A DNA stretch of 64,000 nucleotides from Jiangella rhizosphaerae (GTDB lineage Bacteria; Actinomycetota; Actinomycetes; Jiangellales; Jiangellaceae). Below, in pieces: positions 1 to 8,473 of this stretch. Positions within the stretch are counted from its first letter, which is position 1. The number at the start of each line of letters is the position of its first letter. The position numbers were made by a program, and so were the translations under genes. The notes below the pieces were generated by a model that was not told the origin of the DNA, did no database searches, and saw only the letters and a program-made list of their open reading frames with translations. The stretch lies in contig NZ_QUAL01000152.1 of the NCBI RefSeq assembly GCF_003579925.1, forward strand, positions 3,339-67,338, in the 5' to 3' direction.

Positions 1-63
1 GACGCCCCAGGCAGCCGTCACCACACTCCCCCGTCCCCCTGATAGCTGCCCGTTCTGAGCCGC

Positions 64-141
64 GGGCGCGCGGGTCAAGTCCAAGCGCCCCAACCACAGC
101 AGAGCCGAACCACAACCCGCGCGGACTTGAGGCGCGCGCCC
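64..141. repeat. imperfect 19-bp inverted repeat
   Basis: GGGCGCGCGGGTCAAGTCC at 64-82 is matched by its reverse complement at 123-141, with two adjacent mismatches (CC/GG) and a 40-base loop. No run of T follows. It may be a distal terminator or a site for a dimeric protein; the sequence does not decide. Confidence 0.6.
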
Positions 142-190
142 ACGGCCAAGACAATCAGGCAGCAGGGGGACGGCCCACGCGGCGAACACC

Positions 191-319
191 GTTCGACCGG
201 GCGGGCGCCATGAGACCAGCCGGGCTCGTCCGGGACGTGGAGGAAGTTCGACCGGGCGGGCGCCATGAGACCAGCCGGGCTCGTCCGGGACGAGCGGATG
301 GAGTTCGACCGGGCGGGCG
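191..319. repeat. tandem 47-bp direct repeats, 2.4 copies
   Basis: Bases 191-237 and 246-292 are identical over 47 bp. A third copy keeps only the first 17 bases (303-319). Periods are 55 and 57 bp, and the linkers are also related. The repeats lie between gene ends, not in a gene. They look like a small local duplication; function unknown. Confidence 0.85.
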
Positions 320-356
320 ATGGGCGGGCTGGGTTTATGGGCGGCCCGCCCGGTCG
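306..356. terminator. hairpin with 13-bp perfect stem
   Basis: CGACCGGGCGGGC (306-318) pairs perfectly with 344-356 across a 25-base loop. It lies about 80 bases past the stop of the minus-strand importer operon ending at 434 and could terminate it. There is no T tract, as is common for terminators in high-GC actinomycetes. Confidence 0.45.
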
Positions 357-433
357 TGAGACGAGGGTAGGCGACGACACGTTGCAGACGCGTTGCGAGC
401 GCGTCCGCGCAGGTCAAACCCTCAGAGCAGCCC

Positions 434-1462
434 TCAGTGCTGGACGACGACGTCCTCGCGGACGGCGGCGTAGTGGCACGCGGACTCGTGGTTGCTGCCC
501 GGCCGGACGATCAGCGCGGGGTCCTCTTCGGCGCACTTGTCCGTGGCCTTCCAGCATCGGGTCCGGAACCGGCAGCCACTGGGCGGGTTGGCCGGGCTGG
601 GGACGTCGCCGGAGAGGATGATCTGCTGCCGCTGCCCGCGGACGGACGGGTCGGGGACGGGGACGGCGGAGAGCAGCGCCTGGGTGTAGGGGTGCGTCGG
701 CTGCTCGTAGATCTCGGCGTCGGTGCCGGTCTCGACGATGCGGCCGAGGTACATGACGGCGACGCGGTCGGAGATGTGCCGGACCACCGAGAGGTCGTGC
801 GCGATGAAGATGTAGGACAACCCGAACTCGTCCTGCAGCTGCTCGAGCAGGTTGACCACCTGCGCCTGCACCGACACGTCGAGCGCCGACACCGGCTCGT
901 CGCAGATGATGATCTCGGGACGCAGCGCCAGCCCGCGGGCGATGCCGATGCGCTGCCGCTGCCCGCCGGAGAACTGGTGGGGGTAGCGGTTGATGTGCTC
1001 GGGGTTGAGGCCGACGACCTCGAGCAGCTCCTGGACCCGCTTGCGTCGCTGGCCGCGCGGCGCCACCTCGGGGTGGATGTCGAACGGCTCGCCGACGATG
1101 TCGCCGACGGTCATGCGCGGGTTCAGCGACGAGTAAGGGTCCTGGAACACGATCTGGATGTTCCGGCGCAGCTCGCGCAGCGCCTTGCCCTGCAGGTCGT
1201 AGATGTTCTGGCCCTTGAAGTACGCCTTGCCGCTGGTCGGCTCTTCCAGCCGCATGAGCAGCTTGGCCAGCGTCGACTTGCCGCAGCCGGACTCGCCCAC
1301 GACGCCGAGGGTCTCGCCCCGGCGCAGCTGCAGCGACACACCGTCGACCGCCTTGACGGCGCCGACCTGCCGCTTGACCAGGACGCCGGTGGTCAGCGGG
1401 AAGTGCTTGACGAGGTTGTCGACGTCGAGGACGACCTCACTGCTGGACGGGTTCGATGTCAC
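434..1462 (-). CDS. oligopeptide/dipeptide ABC importer ATP-binding protein (OppF/DppF type)
   Basis: This is one of the two cytoplasmic ATPases that drive a peptide-type (family 5) importer. Of 342 residues, Walker A (GESGCGKST) is at 56-64. The ABC signature FSGGQRQR and the Walker B segment [12 protein letters not shown] follow. The C-terminal oligopeptide-transporter extension has the family pattern GCRFRTRCW plus further cysteines, which in this family can hold an iron-sulfur cluster (family knowledge, not shown here). The GTG start overlaps the end of the upstream ATPase gene by 26 bases, so the two are translationally coupled. It is the last gene of the operon 6159-434. The substrate cannot be read from the ATPase. 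Confidence 0.93.
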   Translation of the reverse strand: MTSNPSSSEVVLDVDNLVKHFPLTTGVLVKRQVGAVKAVDGVSLQLRRGETLGVVGESGCGKSTLAKLLMRLEEPTSGKAYFKGQNIYDLQGKALRELRRNIQIVFQDPYSSLNPRMTVGDIVGEPFDIHPEVAPRGQRRKRVQELLEVVGLNPEHINRYPHQFSGGQRQRIGIARGLALRPEIIICDEPVSALDVSVQAQVVNLLEQLQDEFGLSYIFIAHDLSVVRHISDRVAVMYLGRIVETGTDAEIYEQPTHPYTQALLSAVPVPDPSVRGQRQQIILSGDVPSPANPPSGCRFRTRCWKATDKCAEEDPALIVRPGSNHESACHYAAVREDVVVQH

Positions 1463-2486
1463 CCTCGAGCACCTCCTGTGCGAAGTGGCACGCGCTGAAC
1501 CGGCCGGGAACGACCTCGGCCAACGGCGGCCGCTGCTCCTTGCAGATCTCGCGTGCGTAGGGGCAGCGCGGCCGGAACTCGCATCCGGCCGGGATGTTCG
1601 TGAGGTTCGGCGGCAGCCCCTTGATCGCCGAGAGCTCCTGGCCCTTGAGGTCGACCCGCGGGATCGACTCGAGCAGCCCCTTGGTGTACGGGTGGGCCGG
1701 CGCCGCGTAGATGTCGTGCACCGGCGCCTGCTCCATGATGCGCCCGGAGTACATGACCTCGATCTTGTCCGCGACGTCGGCGACGACGCCGAGGTCGTGG
1801 GCGATGAGGATGAGGCCCATGTTGCGGTCGCGCTGGAGGTCGGCCAGCAGCTGCATGATCTGCGCCTGGACGGTGACGTCGAGCGCCGTCGTGGGCTCGT
1901 CGGCGATGAGGACGTCGGGGTCGAGCGCGATGGCCATGGCGATCATGATGCGCTGGCGCATGCCGCCGGAGAACTGGTGCGGGTAGTCGCCGACGCGCTC
2001 CCTGGCGGCCGGGATGCGCACCTGCTCCATCAGCTCGATGGCACGCTTGCGGGCGTCCTTCTTCGACAGGCCCTCGTGGACGCGGAACATCTCGGCGATC
2101 TGCCAGCCGACCGGGAACACCGGGTTCAGCGCCGACAGCGCGTCCTGGAAGATCATCGAGATGCTGCGGCCGCGGTAGGCGCGCCGCTCGTCGTCGGGCA
2201 GCGCCAGCAGGTCCTGGCCGCGGAAGCGCACCGCGCCGCCCGTGACGAACCCGGGCGGGCTGTCGAGGATGCCCATGATGGCCTGAGCCGTGACGCTCTT
2301 GCCCGAGCCGGACTCACCCAGCACGGCCAGGGTCTCGCCCTCGTGCAGCGTGTAGGACACGCCGTTGACCGCCTTGGCCACACCGTCGCGCGTGCGGAAC
2401 TCCACGTGGAGGTCCTCGACCTCCAGCAGCGGAGTCACCCCCGCCTGGTCGGGCCGCGGCACGATGCCGGCTTGCGTGGTCGCCAC
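1437..2486 (-). CDS. oligopeptide/dipeptide ABC importer ATP-binding protein (OppD/DppD type)
   Basis: This is the second ATPase of the pair (349 residues). It has Walker A GESGSGKS, signature FSGGMRQR, Walker [13 protein letters not shown] and an H-loop histidine in [11 protein letters not shown]. The C-terminal motif [15 protein letters not shown] is typical of OppD. The GTG start at 2486 is preceded by a strong GGAGGAGG ribosome site. It follows the OppC permease by 26 bases. As the only ATPase pair between 434 and 10120, it probably also serves the second set of permeases at 6459-8358. Confidence 0.93.
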   Translation of the reverse strand: MATTQAGIVPRPDQAGVTPLLEVEDLHVEFRTRDGVAKAVNGVSYTLHEGETLAVLGESGSGKSVTAQAIMGILDSPPGFVTGGAVRFRGQDLLALPDDERRAYRGRSISMIFQDALSALNPVFPVGWQIAEMFRVHEGLSKKDARKRAIELMEQVRIPAARERVGDYPHQFSGGMRQRIMIAMAIALDPDVLIADEPTTALDVTVQAQIMQLLADLQRDRNMGLILIAHDLGVVADVADKIEVMYSGRIMEQAPVHDIYAAPAHPYTKGLLESIPRVDLKGQELSAIKGLPPNLTNIPAGCEFRPRCPYAREICKEQRPPLAEVVPGRFSACHFAQEVLEGDIEPVQQ

Positions 2487-2512
2487 TCGTCACCCTCCTC
2501 CTGTGATGTCGC

Positions 2513-3439
2513 TCAACGCAGCTTCGGATCGAGCGCGTCACGTATGGCATCACCGAGCATGATGAAGGCCAGCACGCACAACGACAGCGCTGACGCTGGG
2601 AACAACAGCATATGCGGCGACGTGCGGACGTAGTCCTGCGCCCGGCTGATGGCCAGCCCCCACGAGACCACGGGCGGCTGCAGACCGACGCCGAGGAACG
2701 ACAGCGTGGCCTCGGCCGCGATGTACCCGCCGATGGCGATCGTCGCGACGACGATGACCGGCGCGATCGAGTTCGGCACGATGTGCTTGAGGATCATCCT
2801 GACGCCGCCGGCGCCGAGCGCGCGAGCCGCCTGGACGTAGTCGGCCGAGCGCACCTGCAGCACGGACGAGCGGGTGATGCGCATGATCTGCGGCCAGCCC
2901 AGCGCGGCCAGCGCCAGCACCACCTTCGAGATGGTGACCAGCTCCGGCGTGTCGGCGCCGCCCGGGAACGAGACCAGCACGATCAGCGCGCCGAGCAGGA
3001 GCGGGATGCCGAAGAAGATGTCGCCGAGGCGCGACACGACGGTGTCCGTCGCGCGGCCGTAGAAGCCGGCGATCGTGCCGGTGATACCGCCGATCAGCAG
3101 CACGCCGATGGCCGTCAGCACGCCCACCATGATCGAGGCGCGGGCGCCGTAGATGGTGTGCGTGTAGACGTCGCAGCCGTTGTTGTCGTAGCCGAACCAG
3201 GCGGCGCTGCTGGGGCCCTGACGGCTCAGAGCCAGGTCGCAGTCGGTCGGGCTCAGCGACGTGAACAGGCCCGGTGCGATGGCGATGGTCACGAAGAACA
3301 CGAACAGCACGGCCGAGACGACGAACGTCGGCTTGCGGACCAGATCGTGCCAGGCGTCGCGGCCCAGCGTCCGGACGGTCGTCTCCGTCGTCTCGGGCGC
3401 CTCGGCCTGGGCGACGACGGGCGGTGTGGGGTCAGCCAT
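2513..3439 (-). CDS. peptide-type ABC importer permease (OppC/DppC type)
   Basis: This inner-membrane permease of 308 residues belongs to the BPD_transp_1 family and has an N-terminal OppC_N segment. It has an N-terminal membrane helix near residues 38-60, five further hydrophobic segments and the EAA-type loop ADYVQAARALGAGGVRMI, which contacts the ATPases. The start overlaps the end of the OppB-type permease by 8 bases. It pairs with that permease to form the transmembrane channel. It is clearly paralogous to the permease at 6459-7445: both share the AWFGYD-NGCDVYT / AWFGYDLQGCDMYA region and many later blocks. Confidence 0.92.
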   Translation of the reverse strand: MADPTPPVVAQAEAPETTETTVRTLGRDAWHDLVRKPTFVVSAVLFVFFVTIAIAPGLFTSLSPTDCDLALSRQGPSSAAWFGYDNNGCDVYTHTIYGARASIMVGVLTAIGVLLIGGITGTIAGFYGRATDTVVSRLGDIFFGIPLLLGALIVLVSFPGGADTPELVTISKVVLALAALGWPQIMRITRSSVLQVRSADYVQAARALGAGGVRMILKHIVPNSIAPVIVVATIAIGGYIAAEATLSFLGVGLQPPVVSWGLAISRAQDYVRTSPHMLLFPASALSLCVLAFIMLGDAIRDALDPKLR

Positions 3440-4358
3440 GACTGATCCTCGGGTCGAGCCAGCCGTACACGAGGTCGACCAGCAGGTTCACCAGCAGGAA
3501 GACGAGCACGAGCACGGTCACCGCGCCGGTGACCATGACGCCGTCCCTGGCGGTGATGGAGCGGAAGATGAGATTGCCCACGCCGGGGACGTTGAAGATG
3601 CCCTCGGTGACGATGGCGCCACCGAGCAGGGCGCCGAAGTCGGCGCCGATGAACGTGATGACCGGGATCAGCGAGTTGCGCATCGCATGGATGCCGATGA
3701 CCCGGCGCTGCGGCATGCCCTTCGCGACGGCGGTGCGGACGTAGTCGGCCCGGCGGTTCTCCGCCAGGCTGGTCCGCGTCAGTCGTGCGACGTAGGCCAG
3801 CGAGAGTGCGGCGAGCACGAAGCCCGGCAGGATCAGGTTGTACAGGCTGGCGTCGCCGCCGACGGTCGCCGGGAAGATCCCCCACCGCATGCCGAGGAAC
3901 AGCTGCAGCACCGACCCGATGACGAACACCGGGATCGAGACGACGACCAGTGTGGAGACCAGCACCAGGTTGTCGAGGAAGCTGCCGCGCCGCAGGCCGG
4001 CCAGGATGCCGGCGCCGATGCCGATGAGGATCTCGAAGGCGATCGCGACCAGCGCGAGCCGCACCGTCGTCGGGTAGGCCCGCAGCAGTTCCTCGCCGAC
4101 CGAGAGACCCTGGAACGTCTCGCCGAAGTCGCCGGTCAGCAGGTTGCCGAAGTACTGGAGGTAGGCGATGGGCAGCGGGTCGTCGAGGTTGTACTTGTCC
4201 GTCATCTCCGCGACGTACGCGGCCGGACACGGCCGGGCGCCACAGCGGCCCGCGAACGGATCGCCCGGCAGCGCCCAGACCAAGGCATAGATGATGAACG
4301 TCGTGCCGATGACCACCGGGATCATCTGGAGCAGGCGGCGCGCGACGTACCGACCCAT
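3432..4358 (-). CDS. peptide-type ABC importer permease (OppB/DppB type)
   Basis: OppB-type permease of 308 residues. The N-terminus MGRYVARRLLQMIPVV and the WALPGDPFAG segment are typical of the family. The EAA-like loop ADYVRTAVAKGMPQRRVIG is present, and the protein ends with the family's usual DPRI-S tail. A purine-rich site (GGAAAGG) precedes the ATG. It is the first gene after the binding-protein gene, from which it is separated by a 109-base gap containing a hairpin. That arrangement often lowers permease expression relative to the binding protein. Confidence 0.92.
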   Translation of the reverse strand: MGRYVARRLLQMIPVVIGTTFIIYALVWALPGDPFAGRCGARPCPAAYVAEMTDKYNLDDPLPIAYLQYFGNLLTGDFGETFQGLSVGEELLRAYPTTVRLALVAIAFEILIGIGAGILAGLRRGSFLDNLVLVSTLVVVSIPVFVIGSVLQLFLGMRWGIFPATVGGDASLYNLILPGFVLAALSLAYVARLTRTSLAENRRADYVRTAVAKGMPQRRVIGIHAMRNSLIPVITFIGADFGALLGGAIVTEGIFNVPGVGNLIFRSITARDGVMVTGAVTVLVLVFLLVNLLVDLVYGWLDPRISHG

Positions 4359-4392
4359 GGGTCAACCTTTCCGCAACGGTTTACGCCAGCGT

Positions 4393-4433
4393 GCGGGGCG
4401 TCCATCTCGCACGTGACGAGATGAACGCCCCGC
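4393..4433 (-). terminator. hairpin between binding-protein and permease genes
   Basis: A 17-bp stem with one mismatch (4393-4409 with 4417-4433) and a 7-base loop. It lies in the gap after the binding-protein stop codon. It probably acts as a partial terminator or mRNA-stabilising hairpin, so that more binding protein than permease is made. Confidence 0.7.
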
Positions 4434-4467
4434 AACCGACCGCTGCGACTCTAGCTCTCCGATGTCG

Positions 4468-6159
4468 TCAGCTCTTCACCGAGATCGACAGCGGGTCGAC
4501 GTAGCCCTTCCAGGTGAACTGCGGCTCGTTGACGTTCTCGGACCATCCGCGCTGGCCGTTGTCGTACCAGAGCGGGATGATCGCCATGTCCTCGGCGAGC
4601 AGTTCCTCGGCCTGGTTGTACAGGTCGAGCGCCTCCTGGCCCTCCAGGCCGGCGGCCTGCTGGATCAGCTCGTCGAACTGCGGGTTGGAGTACCCGCCGT
4701 CGTTGGCCGAGCCGTTCGTGGTGTAGAGCGGCGCCAGGAAGTTCTGGATCGACGGGTAGTCGGCGACCCAGCCGGTGCGGAACGGGTTGGTGATCTCGTT
4801 CGCGTTGACCCGGGCCCGGAACGAGCCGAAGTCGGGGTTGAAGTCGCCCTGGCAGTCGATGCCCAGGGTGTCGCGGATCGAGGTGCAGGCCGCCTCGACC
4901 CACTCCCGGTGACCGCCGTCGGCGTTGCTGGAGATCAGCAGCGTGCCCTGGACGCCGGGCGACTGCGCGTACAGCTCCTGCGCCCGCTCGGGGTTGTACT
5001 CGCACCATTCGCCGCAGGTGCCCTCGACGTAGCCGTCGTTGCCCGGCGGGACCCAGCTGTTGGCCGGGACGTAGTTGCCCGGGCCGTAGGCGGCGGCGAT
5101 GACGGCCTCACGGTCGATGGCCAGCGAGATGGCCTTGCGCAGGTTCGGGTCGGCCCACGCCTGCGTGTTCGTCAGCGGGAACGTGAGGCTGGTGAACCGC
5201 GTGGTCAGCGGCTCCGACGCGGAGCGGCCCTCGAGGTCGGTCTTCCAGACGTCGCCGGCCAGACCCACCGGCGGGATCTTGTCGAGGATGTCGAGCTGGT
5301 TGGCCACGACGTCGGCGTAGGCGGCGTCGAGGTCGGCGTAGATGCGGTACTCGATGTTCTCGACCTGCGGCTTCGGGTCGCCGGGGTAGTCCTCCCAGGC
5401 CCGCAGGTTGATCGAGGTGTTCGGGACCTCCTCGACGAACTCGAACGGGCCGTTGCCGATCGGGTGCTCGATGAACGCGGCCTGGTCGGTGAAGAAGCTC
5501 TCCGGCATCGGGTAGAACGCCGAGTAGCCGATGATCGTCTCGAACAGCGAGTTCGGCGAGCCGAGCGTCACGGTGAACGTGCGCTCGTCGACGACCTCGA
5601 GGCCGCTCATGGTCTCGGACGTGGCCGAGCCCTCGATGAAGGCGCCGGTGTCGTCGGTCTGGCCGGCCACCGCGTCGTACCCGGCGATGTTGGCGCCGTC
5701 GGGCCCGAAGAAGTACTGGTTCAGCTGCGCGTTGGGACCGTACGCACCGAAGTTCCAGGCGTCGACGAAGCTCTGCGCCGTGACCGGCGTGTCGTCGTGG
5801 AACGTCCAGCCGTCCTTGATCGTGATGGTGAACTGGGTGAAGTCCTCGTTCGGCTCGATCGACTCGGCCATGGCGAGCTGGGGCTCACCGGTCTCGGAGT
5901 CGTACGAGACCAGACCGGTCCACATGGCGTCGACGATGTTGCCGCCGCCGACCTCGTTGGTGGTGGTCGGGATGAGCGGGTTCTCGGGCTGCGTGCTGTT
6001 GATCGACACCGAGCCGGTGGGGCCTTCGGCGGAGCCGCCGTCGCCGCCGCCGCCCGAGCCGTTGTCGCCGCCGTCGTCGTCGCCGCCGCACGCGGCGAGC
6101 ACGAGCGCCAGGCCGACGGCTGTCGCCACCACGGCTCCTCTGCGAGCAGAGCCTCGCAT
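4468..6159 (-). CDS. extracellular solute-binding lipoprotein, family 5 (peptide-type)
   Basis: This lipoprotein of 563 residues captures the substrate outside the membrane for the importer at 434-4358. The signal peptide is MRGSARRG plus a hydrophobic core and lipobox LAAC, so Cys24 should be lipidated. A Gly/Asp/Ser-rich linker follows, then the SBP_bac_5 fold with the family block FTITIKDGWTFHDDTPVTA. I chose the ATG at 6159 rather than the upstream-extended frame because an AGGAGG site lies just before it and the signal peptide begins there. It is closely related to the protein at 8474-10120, sharing many blocks such as PVTAQSFVDAWN. The ligand is not identifiable; peptides are the default. 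Confidence 0.92.
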   Translation of the reverse strand: MRGSARRGAVVATAVGLALVLAACGGDDDGGDNGSGGGGDGGSAEGPTGSVSINSTQPENPLIPTTTNEVGGGNIVDAMWTGLVSYDSETGEPQLAMAESIEPNEDFTQFTITIKDGWTFHDDTPVTAQSFVDAWNFGAYGPNAQLNQYFFGPDGANIAGYDAVAGQTDDTGAFIEGSATSETMSGLEVVDERTFTVTLGSPNSLFETIIGYSAFYPMPESFFTDQAAFIEHPIGNGPFEFVEEVPNTSINLRAWEDYPGDPKPQVENIEYRIYADLDAAYADVVANQLDILDKIPPVGLAGDVWKTDLEGRSASEPLTTRFTSLTFPLTNTQAWADPNLRKAISLAIDREAVIAAAYGPGNYVPANSWVPPGNDGYVEGTCGEWCEYNPERAQELYAQSPGVQGTLLISSNADGGHREWVEAACTSIRDTLGIDCQGDFNPDFGSFRARVNANEITNPFRTGWVADYPSIQNFLAPLYTTNGSANDGGYSNPQFDELIQQAAGLEGQEALDLYNQAEELLAEDMAIIPLWYDNGQRGWSENVNEPQFTWKGYVDPLSISVKS

Positions 6160-6458
6160 GGAATCCTCCTCAAACGGGCCTGCGCCCGGTGGTTTAACGG
6201 GCGTGGCCGATCGGCCTCGCCACCAAATGGCGCGGATCTGCGCACAGCCGGGTACGGTCGCGACCCGATCCGCGCCCTCATTTCTAAACCCGCGTATCCC
6301 TGCGGGCAAGTCCGACCGGACTGCCGTCACACAACGCAACCGGACTGTGACCATACCGGCTGATTGCTGTGATCCAGCCGCATGAGCTGCGAATTCTTCG
6401 GCGGAATCGGCCCGAAGGCGCCGCGTTTGCGGCACTTCGCGTGGTGACGATCACACCC

Positions 6459-7445
6459 TCAGCGCAGCCTGGGGTCGAAGGCGTCGCGCACGGCGTCGCC
6501 CAGCATGATGAAGGCGAGCACCGTCACCGACAGGAAAGCGCCGGGAAAGAGCAGCATGTGCGGCGACTGGCGAATGTAGGAGCGCGCCTCACTGATGGCG
6601 ATGCCCCAGGAGATGACCGGCGCCTGCAGGCCGATGCCGAGGAACGACAGCGTCGCCTCGAGGACGACGAACACGCCGAGAATGATCGTGGAGTACACGA
6701 CGACCGGGGCGAGGGCGTTCGGCAGGACGTGCCGCAGCAGGATGCGCCTGGTGCCGGCGCCCAGACCGCGGGCGGCCTGTACGTAGTCGGCCTGCTTGAC
6801 CTGGATCACCGTCGACCGCATCAGGCGGGCCACCGTCGTCCAGCCCAGTACACCGAGCGCCAGGACGACCTTGCCGATGGTCTGCCAGGCGGGGGTGTCG
6901 ACCCTCGACGGGAACGTCGCCAGCACGATGATCGCGCCCAGCAGCATCGGGACGGCGAAGAACATGTCGGTGAGCCGCGACAGCAGCGCGTCGACGCGGC
7001 CGCCGTGGTAGCCGGCGACCATCCCGACCACGCTGCCGACGACCGCGATGCCGAGCGTTGTCAGCACCCCCACCAGGATCGACGCGCGCGCGCCGTGGAT
7101 GGTCCGCGCATACATGTCGCAGCCCTGCAGGTCGTAGCCGAACCAGGCGCTGCCGCTGGGCGGCAGCCGGGAGTTGGCGAGGTCGCACGCGCGCGGGTCG
7201 GCGTCGGTGAACAGGCCCGGAACGGCGGCCATCGCGACCAGCACGACGATGATCGCGGCCGAGATCAGGAAGAGCGGGTTGCGGCGCAGGTCGCGCCAGG
7301 CGTCGCCGGCCAGCGAACGCGGGACGGCCGCCGCGTGACCTCCGCCGCGCCGGCGGCCGCGCCGTCTGCCGTTCCGCCCGGCCGGTCGCTCGGGCACCCG
7401 CGCCGGCGGCGGCGCGAGCTGGTCGGGAGCCACACTGCTAGACAT
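6459..7445 (-). CDS. peptide-type ABC importer permease (OppC type), second copy
   Basis: OppC-type permease of 328 residues, paralogous to the one at 2513-3439. The cytoplasmic N-terminus is long and Arg/Pro/Gly-rich (about 60 residues) before the first helix. The EAA loop KQADYVQAARGLGAGTRRIL and the C-terminal FLGIGLQAPVISWG segment are intact. The start overlaps the OppB-type gene by 8 bases, exactly as in the first operon. No ATPase gene follows; the next gene downstream is the first operon's binding protein, 299 bases away. Confidence 0.92.
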   Translation of the reverse strand: MSSSVAPDQLAPPPARVPERPAGRNGRRRGRRRGGGHAAAVPRSLAGDAWRDLRRNPLFLISAAIIVVLVAMAAVPGLFTDADPRACDLANSRLPPSGSAWFGYDLQGCDMYARTIHGARASILVGVLTTLGIAVVGSVVGMVAGYHGGRVDALLSRLTDMFFAVPMLLGAIIVLATFPSRVDTPAWQTIGKVVLALGVLGWTTVARLMRSTVIQVKQADYVQAARGLGAGTRRILLRHVLPNALAPVVVYSTIILGVFVVLEATLSFLGIGLQAPVISWGIAISEARSYIRQSPHMLLFPGAFLSVTVLAFIMLGDAVRDAFDPRLR

Positions 7446-8358
7446 GGCGGATCCTCGGGTCGATCACCGCGTACAACAGGTCGACGAGCAGGTTCACGAT
7501 CAGGAAGACGAGGACGAGCACGGTGACGGCGGCCGTCACGGTGGCGCCCTCGTGCGCGTTGATGCCGCGGAAGATCATGTTCCCCACGCCCGGGATGTTG
7601 AAGATGCCCTCGACGACGACGGCGCCGCCGAGCAGGCCGCCGAAGTCCGCACCGACGAACGTCACGACCGGAATCAGCGAGTTGCGCAGCGCGTGCACCC
7701 CGATGACCCGCTGCCGCGTCAGTCCCTTGGCGATCGCGGTGCGGACGTAGTCGGTGCGGAGGTTCTCGACCAGGTTGGCCCGCACCAGCCGGGCGACGAA
7801 CGCCAGCGACAGGCTGCCGAGCACGATCGCCGGGAGTACCAGCGAGTAGAGCGTGCCGTCGGACGTCACCGGGAACCAGCCGAGCCGCACGCCGAAGAAG
7901 GTCTGTGCCAGCAGCCCGAGGACGAACACCGGGATCGACACGACCACCAGCGTGCTGACCAGCACGAGGTTGTCGAGGAAGCCGCCGCGGCGGATTCCGG
8001 CCAGCACACCGGCGGCGATGCCGATGACCACCTCGACGACGATCGCGAGCACCGTCAGCTGCAGCGTGATCGGGTACCGCTGCAGCAGCTCGCCGGCCAC
8101 CGACGCGCCGCTGAACGTCTGCCCGAAGTCGCCGGTGACCAGGTTGCCCATGTACTGCAGGTAGGCGAGCGGCAGCGGGTCGTCGAGGTTGTACTCGGCC
8201 GTCATGCGGTCGACGTAGGCCTGCGGGCACGGGCGGTCGCCGCACTTGGCCGCGAACGGATCGCCGGGCAGCGCCCAGACCAGGGCGTAGATGAGGAACG
8301 TGGTCCCGATGACCACGGGCACCATCTGGCCGAGGCGCTGGACGACGTACCGACCCAT
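7438..8358 (-). CDS. peptide-type ABC importer permease (OppB type), second copy
   Basis: OppB-type permease of 306 residues. Its N-terminus MGRYVVQRLGQMVPVVIGTT is nearly the same as that of the 3432-4358 copy, and the WALPGDPFAAKCGDRPCPQAY block also matches. The EAA loop TDYVRTAIAKGLTRQRVIG is intact. The gene follows its binding-protein gene across a 115-base gap holding two hairpins. It appears to be the product of a tandem duplication of the permease pair and binding protein. Confidence 0.92.
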   Translation of the reverse strand: MGRYVVQRLGQMVPVVIGTTFLIYALVWALPGDPFAAKCGDRPCPQAYVDRMTAEYNLDDPLPLAYLQYMGNLVTGDFGQTFSGASVAGELLQRYPITLQLTVLAIVVEVVIGIAAGVLAGIRRGGFLDNLVLVSTLVVVSIPVFVLGLLAQTFFGVRLGWFPVTSDGTLYSLVLPAIVLGSLSLAFVARLVRANLVENLRTDYVRTAIAKGLTRQRVIGVHALRNSLIPVVTFVGADFGGLLGGAVVVEGIFNIPGVGNMIFRGINAHEGATVTAAVTVLVLVFLIVNLLVDLLYAVIDPRIRHV

Positions 8359-8390
8359 AACCTTCCCTCAGCGATCAGCGGCGCTCCGGT

Positions 8391-8460
8391 GCGCGCCGTC
8401 GTCAGACTGTACGGCGCGCGCCCCGGCCCGCCGCACCCGAGGTGCGCGGCGGCGGGCCGG
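8391..8460 (-). terminator. double hairpin between second binding-protein and permease genes
   Basis: Two perfect stems stand back to back: 8391-8399 with 8411-8419 (9 bp), and 8423-8434 with 8449-8460 (12 bp). They lie just past the stop of the binding-protein gene. The position matches the hairpin at 4393-4433 in the duplicate operon, which suggests a conserved attenuation role although the sequences differ. Confidence 0.65.
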
Positions 8461-8473
8461 ACCGGCGCCGGCC

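Larger units (their letters stand above)
1..433. other. non-coding region with repeats and hairpins downstream of the first importer operon
   Basis: I find no convincing gene here; the open frames are short, arginine/proline-rich and lack codon bias. The region lies past the 3' end of the minus-strand ATPase gene that stops at 434. It holds a 19-bp inverted repeat with two mismatches (64-82 against 123-141), two 47-bp identical direct repeats (191-237, 246-292) with a truncated third copy at 303-319, and a perfect hairpin made from the third copy. The gene to the left lies outside the window. Confidence 0.6.
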
